This document shows, one piece after another, positions 1 to 46,924 of a stretch of 64,000 nt of DNA. The position numbers and the translations under genes are program-made. Source of the DNA: Ridgeia piscesae (Eukaryota; Annelida; Polychaeta; Sabellida; Siboglinidae); contig JAODUO010000058.1 in NCBI GenBank assembly GCA_025642075.2, positions 601,001 to 665,000 on the forward strand, written 5' to 3'. How positions within the stretch are numbered: position 1 is the stretch's first letter; each line of letters starts with the position of its first letter. Under the pieces are notes generated by a model. It was not told where the DNA came from. It saw only the letters and a program-made list of their open reading frames with translations, and did not search any database.

Positions 1-297
1 CTCCACGTCTAGCACGGCAGTGAGAAACAACAACAACGTATTCATCATCTGGACTCCACGTCTAGCACGGCAGTGAGAAACAACAACAACGTATTCATCA
101 TCTGGACTCCACGTCTAGCACGGCAGTGAGAAACAACAACAACGTATTCATCATCTGGACCCTATGGACAGCATAGCAGCGACAAACACAAGAAATAGAA
201 ACTTGACATCTAGACCCAGTAGACAGCAAAATTAACCAAAGAAATGTAGACTTGCCATCTGGAGCCAGTTTCATAAACCGGTGTAAGTTTATGCGCA
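1..297. repeat. 53-bp tandem repeat, three near-identical copies then degenerate copies
   Basis: Copies at 1-53, 54-106 and 107-159 are essentially identical. About 50-bp diverged relatives sharing CTGGAcCC...GACAGCA follow to about 265. The array probably continues beyond the left edge. Confidence 0.9.
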
Positions 298-1846
298 ACT
301 ACATGGTCTACTGGTCAACTACAAGGTCTACTGGTCAACTACATGGTCTACTGGTCAACCACATGGTCTACTGGTCAACTACAAGGTCTACTGGTCAACT
401 ACATGGTCTACTGGTCAACCACATGGTCTACTGGTCAACCACATGGTCTACTGGTCAACTACAAGGTCTACTGGTCAACTACATGGTCTACTGGTCAACC
501 ACATGGTCTACTGGTCAACTACAAGGTCTACTGGTCAACTACAAGGTCTACTGGTCAACTACATGGTCTACTGGTCAACCACATGGTCTACTTGTCAACT
601 ACACGGTCTACTGGTCAACTACACGGTCTACTGGTCAACCACATGGTCTACTGGTCAACCACATGGTCTGCTGGTCAACTACACGGTCTACTGGTCAACT
701 ACACGGTCTACTGGTCATCCACATGGTCTACTGGTCAACCACATGGTCTACTGGTCAACTACATGGTCTACTGGTCAACTACACGGTCTACTGGTCAATA
801 CACGGTCTACTGGTCAACAACACGGTCTACTGGTCAACTACACGGTCTACTGGTCAACCACACGGTCTACTGGTCAACTACATGGTCTACTGGTCAATAC
901 ACAGTCTACTGGTCAACAACATGGTCTACTAGTCAACTACACGGTCTACTGGTCAACTACACGGTCTACTGGTCAACTACATGGTCTACTGGTCAATACA
1001 CAGTCTACTGGTCAACTACACGGTCTACTGGTCAACTAAATGGTCTACTGGTCAACTACACGGTCTACTGGTCAACCACATGGTCTACTGGTCAACTACA
1101 TGGTCTACTGGTCAACTACACGGTCTACTGGTCAACCACACGGTCTACTGGTCAACCACACGGTCTACTGGTCAACTACACGGTCTACTGGTCAACTACA
1201 CGGTCTACTGGTCATCCACATGGTCTACTGGTCAACCACATGGTCTACTGGTCAACTACATGGTCTACTGGTCAACTACACGGTCTACTGGTCAATACAC
1301 GGTCTACTGGTCAACTACACGGTCTACTGGTCAACCACACGGTCTACTGGTCAACTACATGGTCTACTGGTCAATACACAGTCTACTGGTCAACTACACG
1401 GTCTACTGGTCAACTAAATTCTATGCAACAACGGTCTTACTGGTCAACTACACGGTCTACTGGTCAACTACACGGTCTACTGGTCAACCACATGGTCTAC
1501 TGGTCAACTACACGGTCTACTGGTCAACCACATGGTCTACTGGTCAACCACACGGTCTACTGGTCAACTACACGGTCTACTGGTCAACTACATGGTCTAC
1601 TGGTCAACTAAACGGTCTACTGGTCAACTACACAGTCTACGGTCAATACACAGTCTACTGGTCAACTACATGGTCTACTGGTCAATACACAGTCTACTGG
1701 TCAACTACACGGTCTACTGGTCAACTAAATGGTCTACTGGTCAACTACACGGTCTACTGGTCAACCGCACGGTCTACTGGTCAACTACACGGTCTACTGG
1801 TCAACTACACAGTCTACTGGTCAACTAAACGGTCTACTGGTCATAG
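298..1846. repeat. 20-bp minisatellite, about 77 copies
   Basis: Unit GGTCTACTGGTCAACTACAT with variants at ACAAG/ACATG/ACACG and CAACT/CAACC, plus 19-bp units (CAATACACGG...). It lies in the Sorcs intron downstream of exon 18. All three plus-strand frames stay open because the unit has no stop and cycles every 60 bp. The predicted VYWSTTRSTGQLHGLLVN peptides are a by-product and not a gene. Confidence 0.95.
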
Positions 1847-2564
1847 TTCAAAGCAACAAGTCAATGTAGCTTGTTGCCAGTTTCATGACCATTCGTGTAA
1901 CTAAATCGATGTAAAATTGATAATGTAAAGGATAGCCAGTGTAAACATTACAGATAATTACACAGAGAGTGGGCCTGCCAAGAACATCAACGGACCCTCG
2001 GACCATCCCGTAAATCTTTCAACTGGTGCAAAGTAATAACTATTAATTTCATGATGCAGCTACGAGCAACAACGGGGAGACTCGTGAAATGCAACTAGCA
2101 TAACTTTGCAACATTTCAAGCTATCGACGAGTTAGCTCCGGCTACGACATCCTAAATACACTTCATGAAACCAGCCCCTGGACTCTAGACAGCAAAAATA
2201 ATATAAAAAAACATTGACTTGTCATCTGGACTTTGCAAACAGTAAAAATTAACAACAAAACAGTAACTTTTCATCTGGACCCTGCAGACAGCAATGAAAA
2301 AAAAAAGTGATAATGTAATATAGCTTACATGGTCTTAAAGTTGAACCATTCAAATTCAACAAATATCAAATAATAAGTAAACCAACTATTATATTTAAAC
2401 ACACTCGTGCAGTTGTCATGACAGATCATATACAAGCTATACCACAAAACATGCATTTATGACAAAACAGTCTGATTTTGTACTTTATGTAGCACATGTA
2501 ATAATCAAGCTGACATCCACCGTAATGTCACTGTAAGAGACTATTGTGTCAATCACAGACTTAC
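1847..2564. other. Intron sequence with degenerate 50-bp repeats
   Basis: At about 2175-2300 there are three diverged copies of the repeat family seen at 1-297 (CTGGAC...AGACAGCA). Nothing else is recognisable. Confidence 0.6.
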
Positions 2565-37110
<34,546 letters not shown>

Positions 37111-37152
37111 CGTCTTCGTTTCAAGCACGGCACCTCGATGCGCATTTTGTCA

Positions 37153-37972
37153 ACATTGCCATAAATGGGATCGGCTAACGTCAATCGTCTGTCGTTACAA
37201 TGCCGCTCTTGGAGAAGCACGTGGTAAAATGTGTTTTGGCACTGAGAATAGATGGGGTTTTGGACAATATAACGTCCTATTACGAATAAACTGCTGACTA
37301 ACAAGAACAGTCATTAATTGCCTCATGGTTGAGCAAGTGAGACAGTCTTGTTGTTTTACTTTTTTGTTGTCCAGTGGCAGTGGCGCAGGCAATGTCAGTG
37401 TTGAGTCGAAAGGTTGGGATCGAATGCTGATTTTGATGCTACAATGTTGTAACTATACATGTTGGACACGCAGACGACTGTTACTTGTTTTCCGCCTGTC
37501 TAGATTACACATAAGTACTGATGTTTACTTGCGTAGACCTACACACGGAGCTCAACAAGACAAAACAAAAAAATCTATTCATCAAGTTATCATAAATTCT
37601 CAACAATGGCGTCACCTAGCGAACGCATTAACATAAATTTGATCACTGAAAAATATACCAATGTTTTCTATTGCATCGAAAATAACAGTAAGGAATATTC
37701 TCACTTGTTATTTTTAAACAGCGTTTTGCTGTGGGATAACATAAGTGACATTAAGCACCATTTATCAAAATAAGCACCCAATCATGCTGCAATTATTGCG
37801 CGAAAAGATTACACATATCCATCACCGTCTTAAAATTTAGCCAAGTATTTAAATTAAAGTGGTGAGTATATATTTGTGTAATAATCTCCGTGCATTAATT
37901 GCAGTCAATGTTAGATCTCTCAGTTGGTCAATGCAGGATATATATATATATATATATATATAAATATATATA

Positions 37973-38026
<54 letters not shown>

Positions 38027-38960
38027 TATAACCAAGAAGGTTCCGCACCTGTCCTTTCTTGTACAGGTTTATATAATAGAAGCCTCCTTTAACTCCTTTT
38101 GAATCACTTATGCAAACTTCATTCATAAGTGATTCAAACTCACGCTAGCATTCATTCAAGGGCACTTGCCGATGGAAAGTAGAATGATATTACTTTCTGG
38201 ACCTCAGGTACAGTAATTAGTTCTACCAACATGTTAGGTCCAACAGTGGCAACGATGTATTTTTTATTTCAGATAGGCAGTTGAGTATAAAACGTATTAC
38301 ACAAAATGTAGAGCTAACATAATTCTAGTTAGACTGATGAATACAGCTACATACATAACAATCAGGTTCAGATAAAACACCCTTGCCTCACCTCACGGAA
38401 GCCCATGGACATAATATATGTAAACAGAGGTAAATTTCTAGTAACATTTAAACTGAAACCGTTCGTTAAAGTTTGTTGGAAATAAATGAAATTTGTCGTG
38501 GCCGCCAACGGGGAAATAAAATGTGGACGACCGCACTGGTTGGGTAAGGGGTGATATGAAATTTAATTATCCAGGAAAACAGCACAAATACATAAGGAAT
38601 TATTTTAATTTTTAAAATAAAATATGATGTGAACTGAGTGTACGCGGTCCAGGTACATGAGCAGGATCAGTCATTGAATCTATTGCTCAAATATCAATCT
38701 CTCTCCTCTGTCTCTCTCCGCACATATATAGGCACGCACGTACATACAAACATGTAATGTATTTTTGAAGAGTTTTATTAGCCAGTGATTTGTTTGATAT
38801 TCATTTTACCTAGCACTTATGAACAGACAATCGTGGTTATTTTGTATGTATGGATGGACACAAACAAAGCCTTCAATGCAAAACACGTATTGTTAATGAC
38901 TTCACGTAAATGTTTTACTCTCTTGTAAAATAATAATACACGCCGGATGATATTTCAGCG
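37153..38960. other. Upstream of the receptor gene: no gene recognised
   Basis: Contains the presumed Sorcs promoter and 5' untranslated region, but I see no TATA box or other decisive signal. A (TA)n microsatellite lies at 37938-38024 and a 13-bp perfect hairpin at 38100-38136. Confidence 0.6.
38100..38136. repeat. Perfect 13-bp hairpin
   Basis: TGAATCACTTATG, 11-base loop, CATAAGTGATTCA. Confidence 0.9.
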
Positions 38961-41538
38961 ATTTTCAGGGTGATTTCTGGAAGATTTTCCACATGTATTG
39001 TGTAGGCCCTGCGTGTGGTTTCTCACAAGTGTGAGTTCTCATAACCCTTCAAAATACTGGACGATATGAATTACTATCCACATGTATCACAAGTGAATGG
39101 TTTCTCACAAGTGTGGGTCATTTCATGGACTATTATATGTTATTAAAATAACATTTTAAATAACGCAACTTTCTGAATGGAATTTCATATGTACCACAAG
39201 TGTGTGTGAATGGTTTCTCACCTGTGTGAGTCATTTCATGGTAGTTCAGTTTGTGTAATGTTACGAATGATTTTCCACATACAACAGTGAGGTTTTTAAC
39301 CAGTGTGAGTCATGTCACAATGTTTGAGAGCCATGTATGATTTCAATGACTTTTCATATACAAGGGTATGGTTTCCCACCAATATCAGTAATTGTATGAT
39401 GTTTCAGGGTATTCGATGATTTGAATTGACTTTTTACATCTTTCACAAGTGTGTGGTTTCTCACACCTATGCAAGCAATTTTGTGATATTCAGACTTCAG
39501 AGTAGCGATATGTACAAAAGGCTTTCCACACGTATAACAAATGTTCAGTTTCTCAACCAGTATGTATAAGTAATGCCATGACATTTCAGATGACTAAATC
39601 GTCTGAACGACTTACCACATTTATTACAATATACATACAGTATTCCCACCAGTGAGAATCATTTCGTAACGATTCTGAGCACTTGAATGTTAGAATGACT
39701 TTCACTGTGATTTTAAAAGTATGAAGTTTCTCACATGTGTCATTTTAATGACGTTTCAGTATGCAAGAACGATTTAAATAATTTACCACACGATTTTTCT
39801 ACCCGTGTGGGTAATGACATTTCAGAGTATAGGACAATTTGAATGACTTTCCACATGCATCAGAAATGTTCGGATTCTCACTGCTGGGAGACATTTCATG
39901 ATTTGTTTTTCAGGAAACACAATTTTCTGAAGAAAAAAATTAATGATGATGTAGTTGACTTGTTTGTTGTTGTGTTGTTGCCAGCAGACGACCAAACGTC
40001 GTCACATTCCCATTCCACAGGGTCTATCATCTCTTGTTCTACTTCTAAATTATTAAACACAATCAGTCTAGCGTAATACCTGATATGTCTATGTGGATAA
40101 CTGGAAATTGCATGACGTTTCAGAGTATTGGATGATCTAACTGACTTTCCATGTGTACCATAAATGAATTACTTCACACCTGCGTGAGTTATTTCATGAT
40201 GATATTTCAGGTTATCCAGTATTGCGTATGACTTTCCACATGTATTGCAAGTGAACGGTTTCTCACCTGTGTGTGTCAATGCATGAAGTTTACAACTGTA
40301 CGAATGACTTTTCACACGTATCACACGTGTAAGGTTTCTCATCTCTGTGAGTCATTTCATGACATTTCAGAGCAGCTAGATGTACATATGACTTTCCACA
40401 TGTATCACATATGTGCGGTTTCTCACCATGGTGAGTCGTTTCGTGATTTTTCAGAACTTTGAACCATCTGAAAGACTTTCCAAATCTATTACAAATGTGC
40501 GGTTTCTCTGTCTGTTTGTGGTTTTGCAGGTGAGTCGAACTAATGAATGACTTTCCACATATATCACACATGTATATATATTTAACGACTTTTCGCAAAT
40601 GTGATGCATTTCGTGACGTTTCACAGTACTAATAAATTTGAATTTTGAATGACTTCACACGTATGACAAGTATACGGTTTCTCGCCGCTGTGAATGTTTA
40701 CATGTTGTTTCAATTTAGACGGGTTTATGAAAGACTTCCCGCATGCGTCACAAATGTGTAGTTTCTCACCAGTGTGAGTCATTACATGTTGTTTCAGTTT
40801 AGATCGGTTTCTGAAACACTTCCCGCATGCGTCCCAAGGGTAGGGTTTCTCACTGCTATGAGTTATTACATGTTTTGTTAAATAAAGACTTTCCACACGC
40901 GGCACATATGTGCGATTTTTCATGACATTTCAGAGAACTCAACGATTTGAGCGACTTTCCAGGTGTACAAAATATGTACGGTTTTTCGTTGGAGGATGTC
41001 AGTTGTTGCATTTTCACGGAACTCATTTTTCTGAGTAACACATTCCTGACGATTTTTGTTTTGTTTTGTTACTGTATTGCTTTTGGTCAACGTTCTGACT
41101 GCAAAGTTCGCTTGAAAATGATTCTGAGACACCCTGAGTATGTTCCGCTTTGACCTCTTTCAGCACGCCATCAGCACACACAACACAACATCTCGTCTCT
41201 TCCCCGTCTCTGCCACATTCGTTAATGTCTATTGTTCCTTGCTTCACTTCGACCAGTTCATTAACACTGTGAGTCAACCTTTTCAGCTGACCTGTGTTGT
41301 TGAATTACAGCTCTTGTCTGGCTTCCAGTTGCTCATCGTGAACCGTTATGTTTTGTAACAATTCATTGTTATCAGAACAGTATCTCTGAACACCGTCAGA
41401 ATCTCCACAAGCTGTACAGGTTGTGTCTTGATTGAAGTCTGACTCGTGCACCTGGGAGTCTTGTTGAGTTGTACTGTAGACTCGTAAGTGAATCTCCGCA
41501 CCGGCATCAGGTTGATCTTTGCTGTCCATTTCGTGCAT
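38960..41538 (-). pseudogene. Decayed C2H2 zinc-finger locus, possibly two tandem copies
   Basis: About 20 finger units of 84 bp with HTGEKP-type linkers. Readable examples on the minus strand are ICDTCGKSYVHLAALKCHEM (40290-40598) and ICDACGKSFINPSKLKQHV (40621-40923). An acidic N-terminal segment starts at ATG 41538 (MHEMDSKDQPDAGAEIHLRV). Stops and frameshifts separate this from the fingers (41305, 41023-41030, 40920) and break the left fingers (38960-39900) almost one by one. A second acidic, non-finger stretch at about 39930-40080 (EQEMIDPVEWECDDVWSS) looks like the N-terminus of another copy. Zinc-finger arrays like these bind DNA in the nucleus. Sequence errors could account for some breaks, but not for the many lost Cys/His residues on the left. 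Confidence 0.8.
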
Positions 41539-41559
41539 CTACGAATGAAACACGTATCA

Positions 41560-42940
41560 CGTAAAACTAGTACACAAAGTGGAGTATCGCTAGTTGTGTT
41601 ATGTTATGTAAAAGATATTCTTCACTTTTTAGTAAAATCACTCAACACTGACGTGCACTTAATATGTCCTATTTACAATTGTACATACAATGTCATTACT
41701 ATTTAAGCATATATAAAATAGTACATTTAATTTTTTTGAGCTCATAGCGTCAAGGTTGTGATGGCTCGCTCTTATGAAAACAGTACGTCAATCCGATATC
41801 GCGTCTGTGGCCCACTACATCAGTTACTCAACATAAATACTTGTCATTCGTTGTCAATATAATGAAATTACATTTGCCATAAAAACCATGATTGCCAGCA
41901 AATACATTTGTCCAGTCTCTGTTTATTTCCATTCCGAAACCGAGTCCAAATTCGACATAAGTGTCGTCATTTAAAATGCGCTATGCAGTACAATTCAAAT
42001 GCTACTGTGCCGACCGACACATCCAGTAGTGTTATCTATGCCAACAAATAAAATATCTTGGTGCTTGTTAATACACTGGATCCATGACTATACATTTAAT
42101 GTATTACCAAGCTGCATTCAAGGGTGCGGTATAAGATATGGTTTGATAAGCATGGAGCCACGGTATATTTTCTGTGCGAAGAAAAGAAAACGTACCCTGC
42201 TATACATAGAAACTAGGCGTTATATCATAGATCAACAAATCATTTGTGCACGTGTTCGGAATAAAAAGTTAAATTACGATTTATAACCACGCTATTCAGT
42301 TTAATACTCATAAAATAAATTGTTAAAAATTTGTTTTATCAAGTGGTTTTAAGGAATTTACTCAGTGCAGCTAATTGAATCGTATCCACATACGAATCGT
42401 TTTGACAATTTCCAAACATGACATCACTCGAGGTATTTTCAAATCATAGCGTTTAAACTGCTTTCATCAGTTAGACCCATGTCTATAAATCGCTGTTACT
42501 GTAACTTAGTTTCACTTTTTAAAAGCCAAACACGCATACACATGATTGGTTGAATTACATACACAGTGTATATATAATAGGGCATCGTAGTTCTTTGCAC
42601 GATTGTTCTTAAATGAAATAAATCAAAACAAAAATGTATGAAAAACGGTAAAATAGTTGCCTTATGTGATCGCACTTTTGATGTCTATGGCGCCCATCTG
42701 TACCAAGTGTTGTGTGAGTGACATATATACTGGCGAATATATGAATCCAAACTTGCCAATTTAAATATACATTCTTAATCTACAGTATAGCACTTAGACT
42801 ATTTGATTCAATTTGTGCAGACATTTGGCTTGAAATGTCGAATTTTGGCGAAACTCCATGCATGCAATATTATTGGCTAACATGCGTTTGTGAGAAAGTA
42901 GAAGTACCTGTGTCTTCAAAGTTGCATCTAACGAAATTTA
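41560..42940. other. No recognisable gene
   Basis: AT-rich unique sequence. No coding, RNA or repeat signal seen. Confidence 0.65.
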
Positions 42941-42947
42941 TCTGTCC

Positions 42948-43190
42948 GGTCAAATAGCGTAAGCTTGATGTCGGGCTATTTTTCCGTATTTATCCGGTCA
43001 AATAGTGCATACGCAAACATGGGCTATTTGTCCATAACTGACCAAATAGCGTATAGTCAATCTCTGGCTATTAGGCCGTATTTATTTGGTCAAATAACGT
43101 ATTCGCAAACATGAGCTATTTGTTTGTATCTGGACGAATAGTTCCTTAGGCTACTCAACCATATCTGGTCAAATAGCCACGGCCTAAAAT
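42948..43190. repeat. About 47-bp tandem repeat, 4-5 diverged copies, each a hairpin
   Basis: GGTCAAATAGCG-like blocks at 42948, 42996, 43039, 43088 and 43167 alternate with GGGCTATTTG-like blocks. CTATTTG and CAAATAG pair, so neighbouring blocks can fold. Confidence 0.75.
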
Positions 43191-43907
43191 ATAACTGCCT
43201 GGGAAAATGGTAATTAGCGCACCGATCGAGGAATCAAACTTAGGGAAATATATATTCACAGTGGCACAATCGAAATGGTTTTGGGTTCTACACAATGCAA
43301 CTACCGGTATTTAATAATGTAATTGAACAAAACGAAACGTGGGCGATGAGCCAGTCTCCAGTAATACAAGTCTGGTTATGAAGTGTTACGGACATTATGT
43401 TTTCCCTCCATACACCCTTCAGTCACAGCGCACTCCACACTTTATATAGACTAAACGCATCTTGTACATTTCTAAGGAGATCGAAACAATAGTACTTCGT
43501 ATCCTGCTGATGCTTACTGCAATACTGGCAGAATACTGAGCTTTTCTGCTACAGTAAATAAACAATAGTTGTTGTTTCAGGTCATTTAATAAATGTACTA
43601 GAATATAAATTACCATATCGATTGACAGCGATTAACCGATTGGTTAAACTGGTTTTGTTCAATACCTGTCCCTACCTCTAGCCAGAGTACCAGTCCATAA
43701 CTGTCTTATAAAATAAACACTCTTGTACAACAATCGTGTCTTAGTACGATACTAAAACGTCGGCCTGTACGAATCACAGGTAAACGCCACAGATGGGTGT
43801 ATACCAAGAAATATAAAACATGTATTCCGCTATTGTAGCGATCACATTCGTTATAGCGTCATCTGCCGCTGCCGCTATGAAGCTGTCCTGTCAGTGGCGT
43901 TAAGACA

Positions 43908-44700
43908 AGGGACGTTATAGCTACTTCCCGTTATAGCTACAGTTTTTCCCCGTTATAGCTACTCGTTAAGTTAGACAGGCAATCTAGTCCAGTTATAGCT
44001 ACTTATTTAATTACACAATTCAGGAGGGGACAGCAAGAGGGAGCGTTAACTATTTAAAAATTACTGTAAGATTCCTACATGAAATGTATTATTAAAGAAC
44101 ACATTTAAAAAGTTATATGAATGATATATAAATGTAACTGACAGTTATTTGAAATGGAAAATATACCATAAAACACATGTGCAAAACATTTAACTACGTT
44201 AATTGTACTGAGTACAGAATTGCATTTATCAAAATTTAATGTTTCCTCACCACTTTCGCAAACTTGGAATTCCATCCCTCAACATGGTTATTTGTTCATT
44301 TGTCAATTTCTATGTAGGGGCATTCCATGTCAAATCAATCAAAAACGGTGAAATTTACATGACCGTCTTCAATTTTTATGAAATTTGGTGTGTCGGTTTA
44401 TGATCATGAGTCTATGCATCCCACTAATTTTTAGGTCCACATGTCCATGTCTCCACAAAGTGCTTGTTAACAATTATCACTTTTCACAATTTCTCAGTGG
44501 GACACACTTATATCAAAGCCGTCCACCCCTCATGGACATCAGCTGGATGGAGAAGAAACAGTTAATGCTCCCTTATCTTCTTACATTGTAAAATGGAGAA
44601 ATATAAAAGTAGCTATAACGGGACTAGTTCAACTGTCAAACTTAATTAGTAGCTATAACGGGAATAAAAAGTAGCTATAACGGGAAGTAGCTATAACGGG
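43908..44700. mobile_element. 793-bp non-autonomous DNA transposon with subterminal CGTTATAGCTACT repeats
   Basis: About 100-bp inverted ends. Each carries four copies of (CC)CGTTATAGCTACT pointing inwards from the end (43913, 43928, 43949 and about 43995; mirrored at 44610-44700). The direct repeat AAGACA at 43902-43907 and 44701-44706 may be a 6-bp target duplication. The interior has no transposase. Confidence 0.8.
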
Positions 44701-44712
44701 AAGACACCCTAG

Positions 44713-44954
44713 GCCTTCCACATTCTTCCCTCCTTGTGATGTTATAAGGCTAATGACTTCCCACTATTATGTTCACGTGAGTGAATCCTGGCCTACCACA
44801 TTCTTCCCTCCTTGTGATGTTATCAGGCTAATAACTTCCTTCTATCGTGTTCCCGCGAGCGGATCCTGGCCTACCTCATTCTTCCCTCCTTGTGATGTTT
44901 TAAGGCTAATAACTTCCCCGTATCGTGTTCCCGCGAGTGGATCCTGTCCTTCCA
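44713..44954. repeat. 78-bp tandem repeat, three copies
   Basis: Unit begins CCTACCACATTCTTCCCTCC and ends GCGGATCCTGG. Copies at about 44713, 44791 and 44869 are 85-95% alike by eye. It adjoins the right end of the 43908-44700 element. Confidence 0.9.
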
Positions 44955-44959
44955 CAATG

Positions 44960-45770
44960 ACAAGCTAAGGCCGCATTCGTGACACTTTATATAATAATAT
45001 AGCGATCACGAATTAAGCAAACTAGGGCAATGCAGAAACAGTCGACGGAAAACAAGCCTGAGCCGAATGAGACAATAATCTTATTTATACATTTATGTGT
45101 ATATTGCGTGTATGTTTGAGTTACTAGTTTTGAACCCGGCGTCTGCTCAACTTTGCATAAATATGCCCGGACGCGTGTGTTAGAGGATTAAACAGTAGCA
45201 GCAACTTTTATTGGCGGGAAAATTGGTGGATGTAGAGGTTTGAAATTGGTGGTGTATAACATTTGAAAAACAAGCGGAAATATTGATTGATAAGTATTAT
45301 TCTTGTGTTAAGGTTATTCATAAAGTGGTACTGGACATATATTGAGTAGTAGTTTTGGTTGAAGTTGGTTAGTTAACAGTATTTTTGAACAGATTAGTAT
45401 AGTGGGTGATAAAAGGGTAATCTAGGCTTCGACAAATTGTAAACAAGATTGAGCAAATCTCTTTATTTGATATAGTATATAAGAGATAAAGCAATAAGAG
45501 TAACAACTACATATGTAAGATAAAACTGTGAATAGGTATCATTGTTATTAAAAATAAACAAGCGTTTTAGTAGGAAACCCTTGTTTGTTTATAGGTAGTG
45601 TCCAACGTTTCCGCTAGGGAACGGTACCAGTACAGACTAAACTTATTGTTCATGGTAGCATAGGTATAAGTTGTTTATAACATAAAGTGTGCTGCAGTTG
45701 CTGTACACAATACACAAACAGTCTTTCTAAAGACTAAGTTGGTTTAAACTGTTGATTTTGACAAATCGTA
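44960..45770. other. No gene recognised; may be the 5' part of the LINE that follows
   Basis: AT-rich sequence without a recognisable open frame. The following LINE starts coding near 45774, so part of this may be its 5' untranslated region. Confidence 0.4.
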
Positions 45771-45773
45771 ATA

Positions 45774-46824
45774 TGGCACCTGGCAAGCGGCAAGTGAAGG
45801 CAAGGCACTTGGTGTAACCACTGCCACAGCTTGGTGGATTTTGCCGTATCGGGGTGCGGAAAACGTGGTCAGAGACAACGGAGGAAGGGTTTACGTTCCA
45901 ATGTTTAGGGTGTTGGAAAGTGGACTGTCTGACAGCAGAGTTAGCTAGGCTAACGGATATTGTGAAGGGGATGCAGAGTGGAGGGAGGGTGATTGCAAGG
46001 ACAACAAATGGAGAAAGAACAACAGGAGACATGACATGCAGGAAGGTGACAGGGGAGAAAGTGACAGTAGAGAAGGAGGGAGGGACAAGGGGACAGGAGA
46101 TGAGAGAAGTTGATGCGACAGGCGGTAAGACGAATGGAAGAAAGGAAGTGAGAGGTGATGTGACCAAACGGAAGTCAATAACAAGGACGATGACAGGAAG
46201 AAAAGAGACCGGAAAGGAACAACAGAGAAAGCGGCAGGGGGAAAAGTCAGCAACCAGGGAGATGCAAAACGGAGGAGCTACTCTGAAGCAGTGATCGAGG
46301 GGGCATTGAGAACAGAAAGGGTATTTATGGGAGACTCCATTTTGCGAATGACAGACGGGACATTAAGCAAAGGAGAAGACGTTGTTGTTTGTCTTCCGGG
46401 GGCTAGGATAGAGCATGTGACTGAACGGGTAGAGAACGTATTGGGGCATGGCCAAGGGGGTCTATATTAGTACATGTAGGAACGAACAATGCAGACAGGG
46501 ATGGAACAACCAGGATAGTAAAGAGATACAGAGAGTTGGTAGAGACACTGAAGAAGACGAGAGTTGCACAGATCATACTCTCAGGAATCTTGCCAGTGAT
46601 GAGGGGAAGGGGAACAACATTTAGAAATTGCAAGAGGATGGCAATTAACGGACTATTAGAGCAGATGTGTGAAGAAGGAGTTGGATTTGTGGGGATATTT
46701 TGTTGGTAAAGAAGACATGTTTATGAGAGATGGCCTCCATCTAAGCGGAAAGGGTGCAGCAGTGTTCTCCGAGAACCTTCTTCGATCGATGAATAATGGA
46801 ACAGGTTGCAACTTTTTAAACTAG
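45774..46824 (+). pseudogene. CR1-like LINE ORF1 remnant: PHD-like zinc finger and SGNH esterase
   Basis: Read across at least four frame breaks. A zinc-finger part has WCNHCHSLVDFAVSGCGK and then EEGFTFQCLGC, a PHD-like pattern. A Lys/Arg/Thr-rich linker follows (45960-46290). An esterase part then has the GDSILR block (Ser nucleophile), HVGTNNADRDG and DGLHLSGKG (Asp-His), ending at TAG 46822-46824. This set is typical of CR1-group LINE ORF1, thought to assist retrotransposition. One break is at about 46460 (GGG..LVHVGTN, one base missing). Non-functional. Confidence 0.85.
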
Positions 46825-46924
46825 TTTCGCAGGGGGGATACACAGAGAAGCCAAATCACTAGAGGCATAGATAAAGATAGCAAAAAGACATCAGCAAAGA
46901 ACAGCCTGGAAAGCCCTACGGAAT

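Noticed and set aside
252..1904. Several overlapping plus-strand frames of VYWSTTRSTGQ repeats
   Set aside because: They result from a stop-free 20-bp unit read in three frames; there is no start, splice or flanking support.
37111..37128. Upstream GTG start for the receptor
   Set aside because: ATG at 37110 has good context and directly precedes the signal peptide; an animal gene would not start at this GTG.
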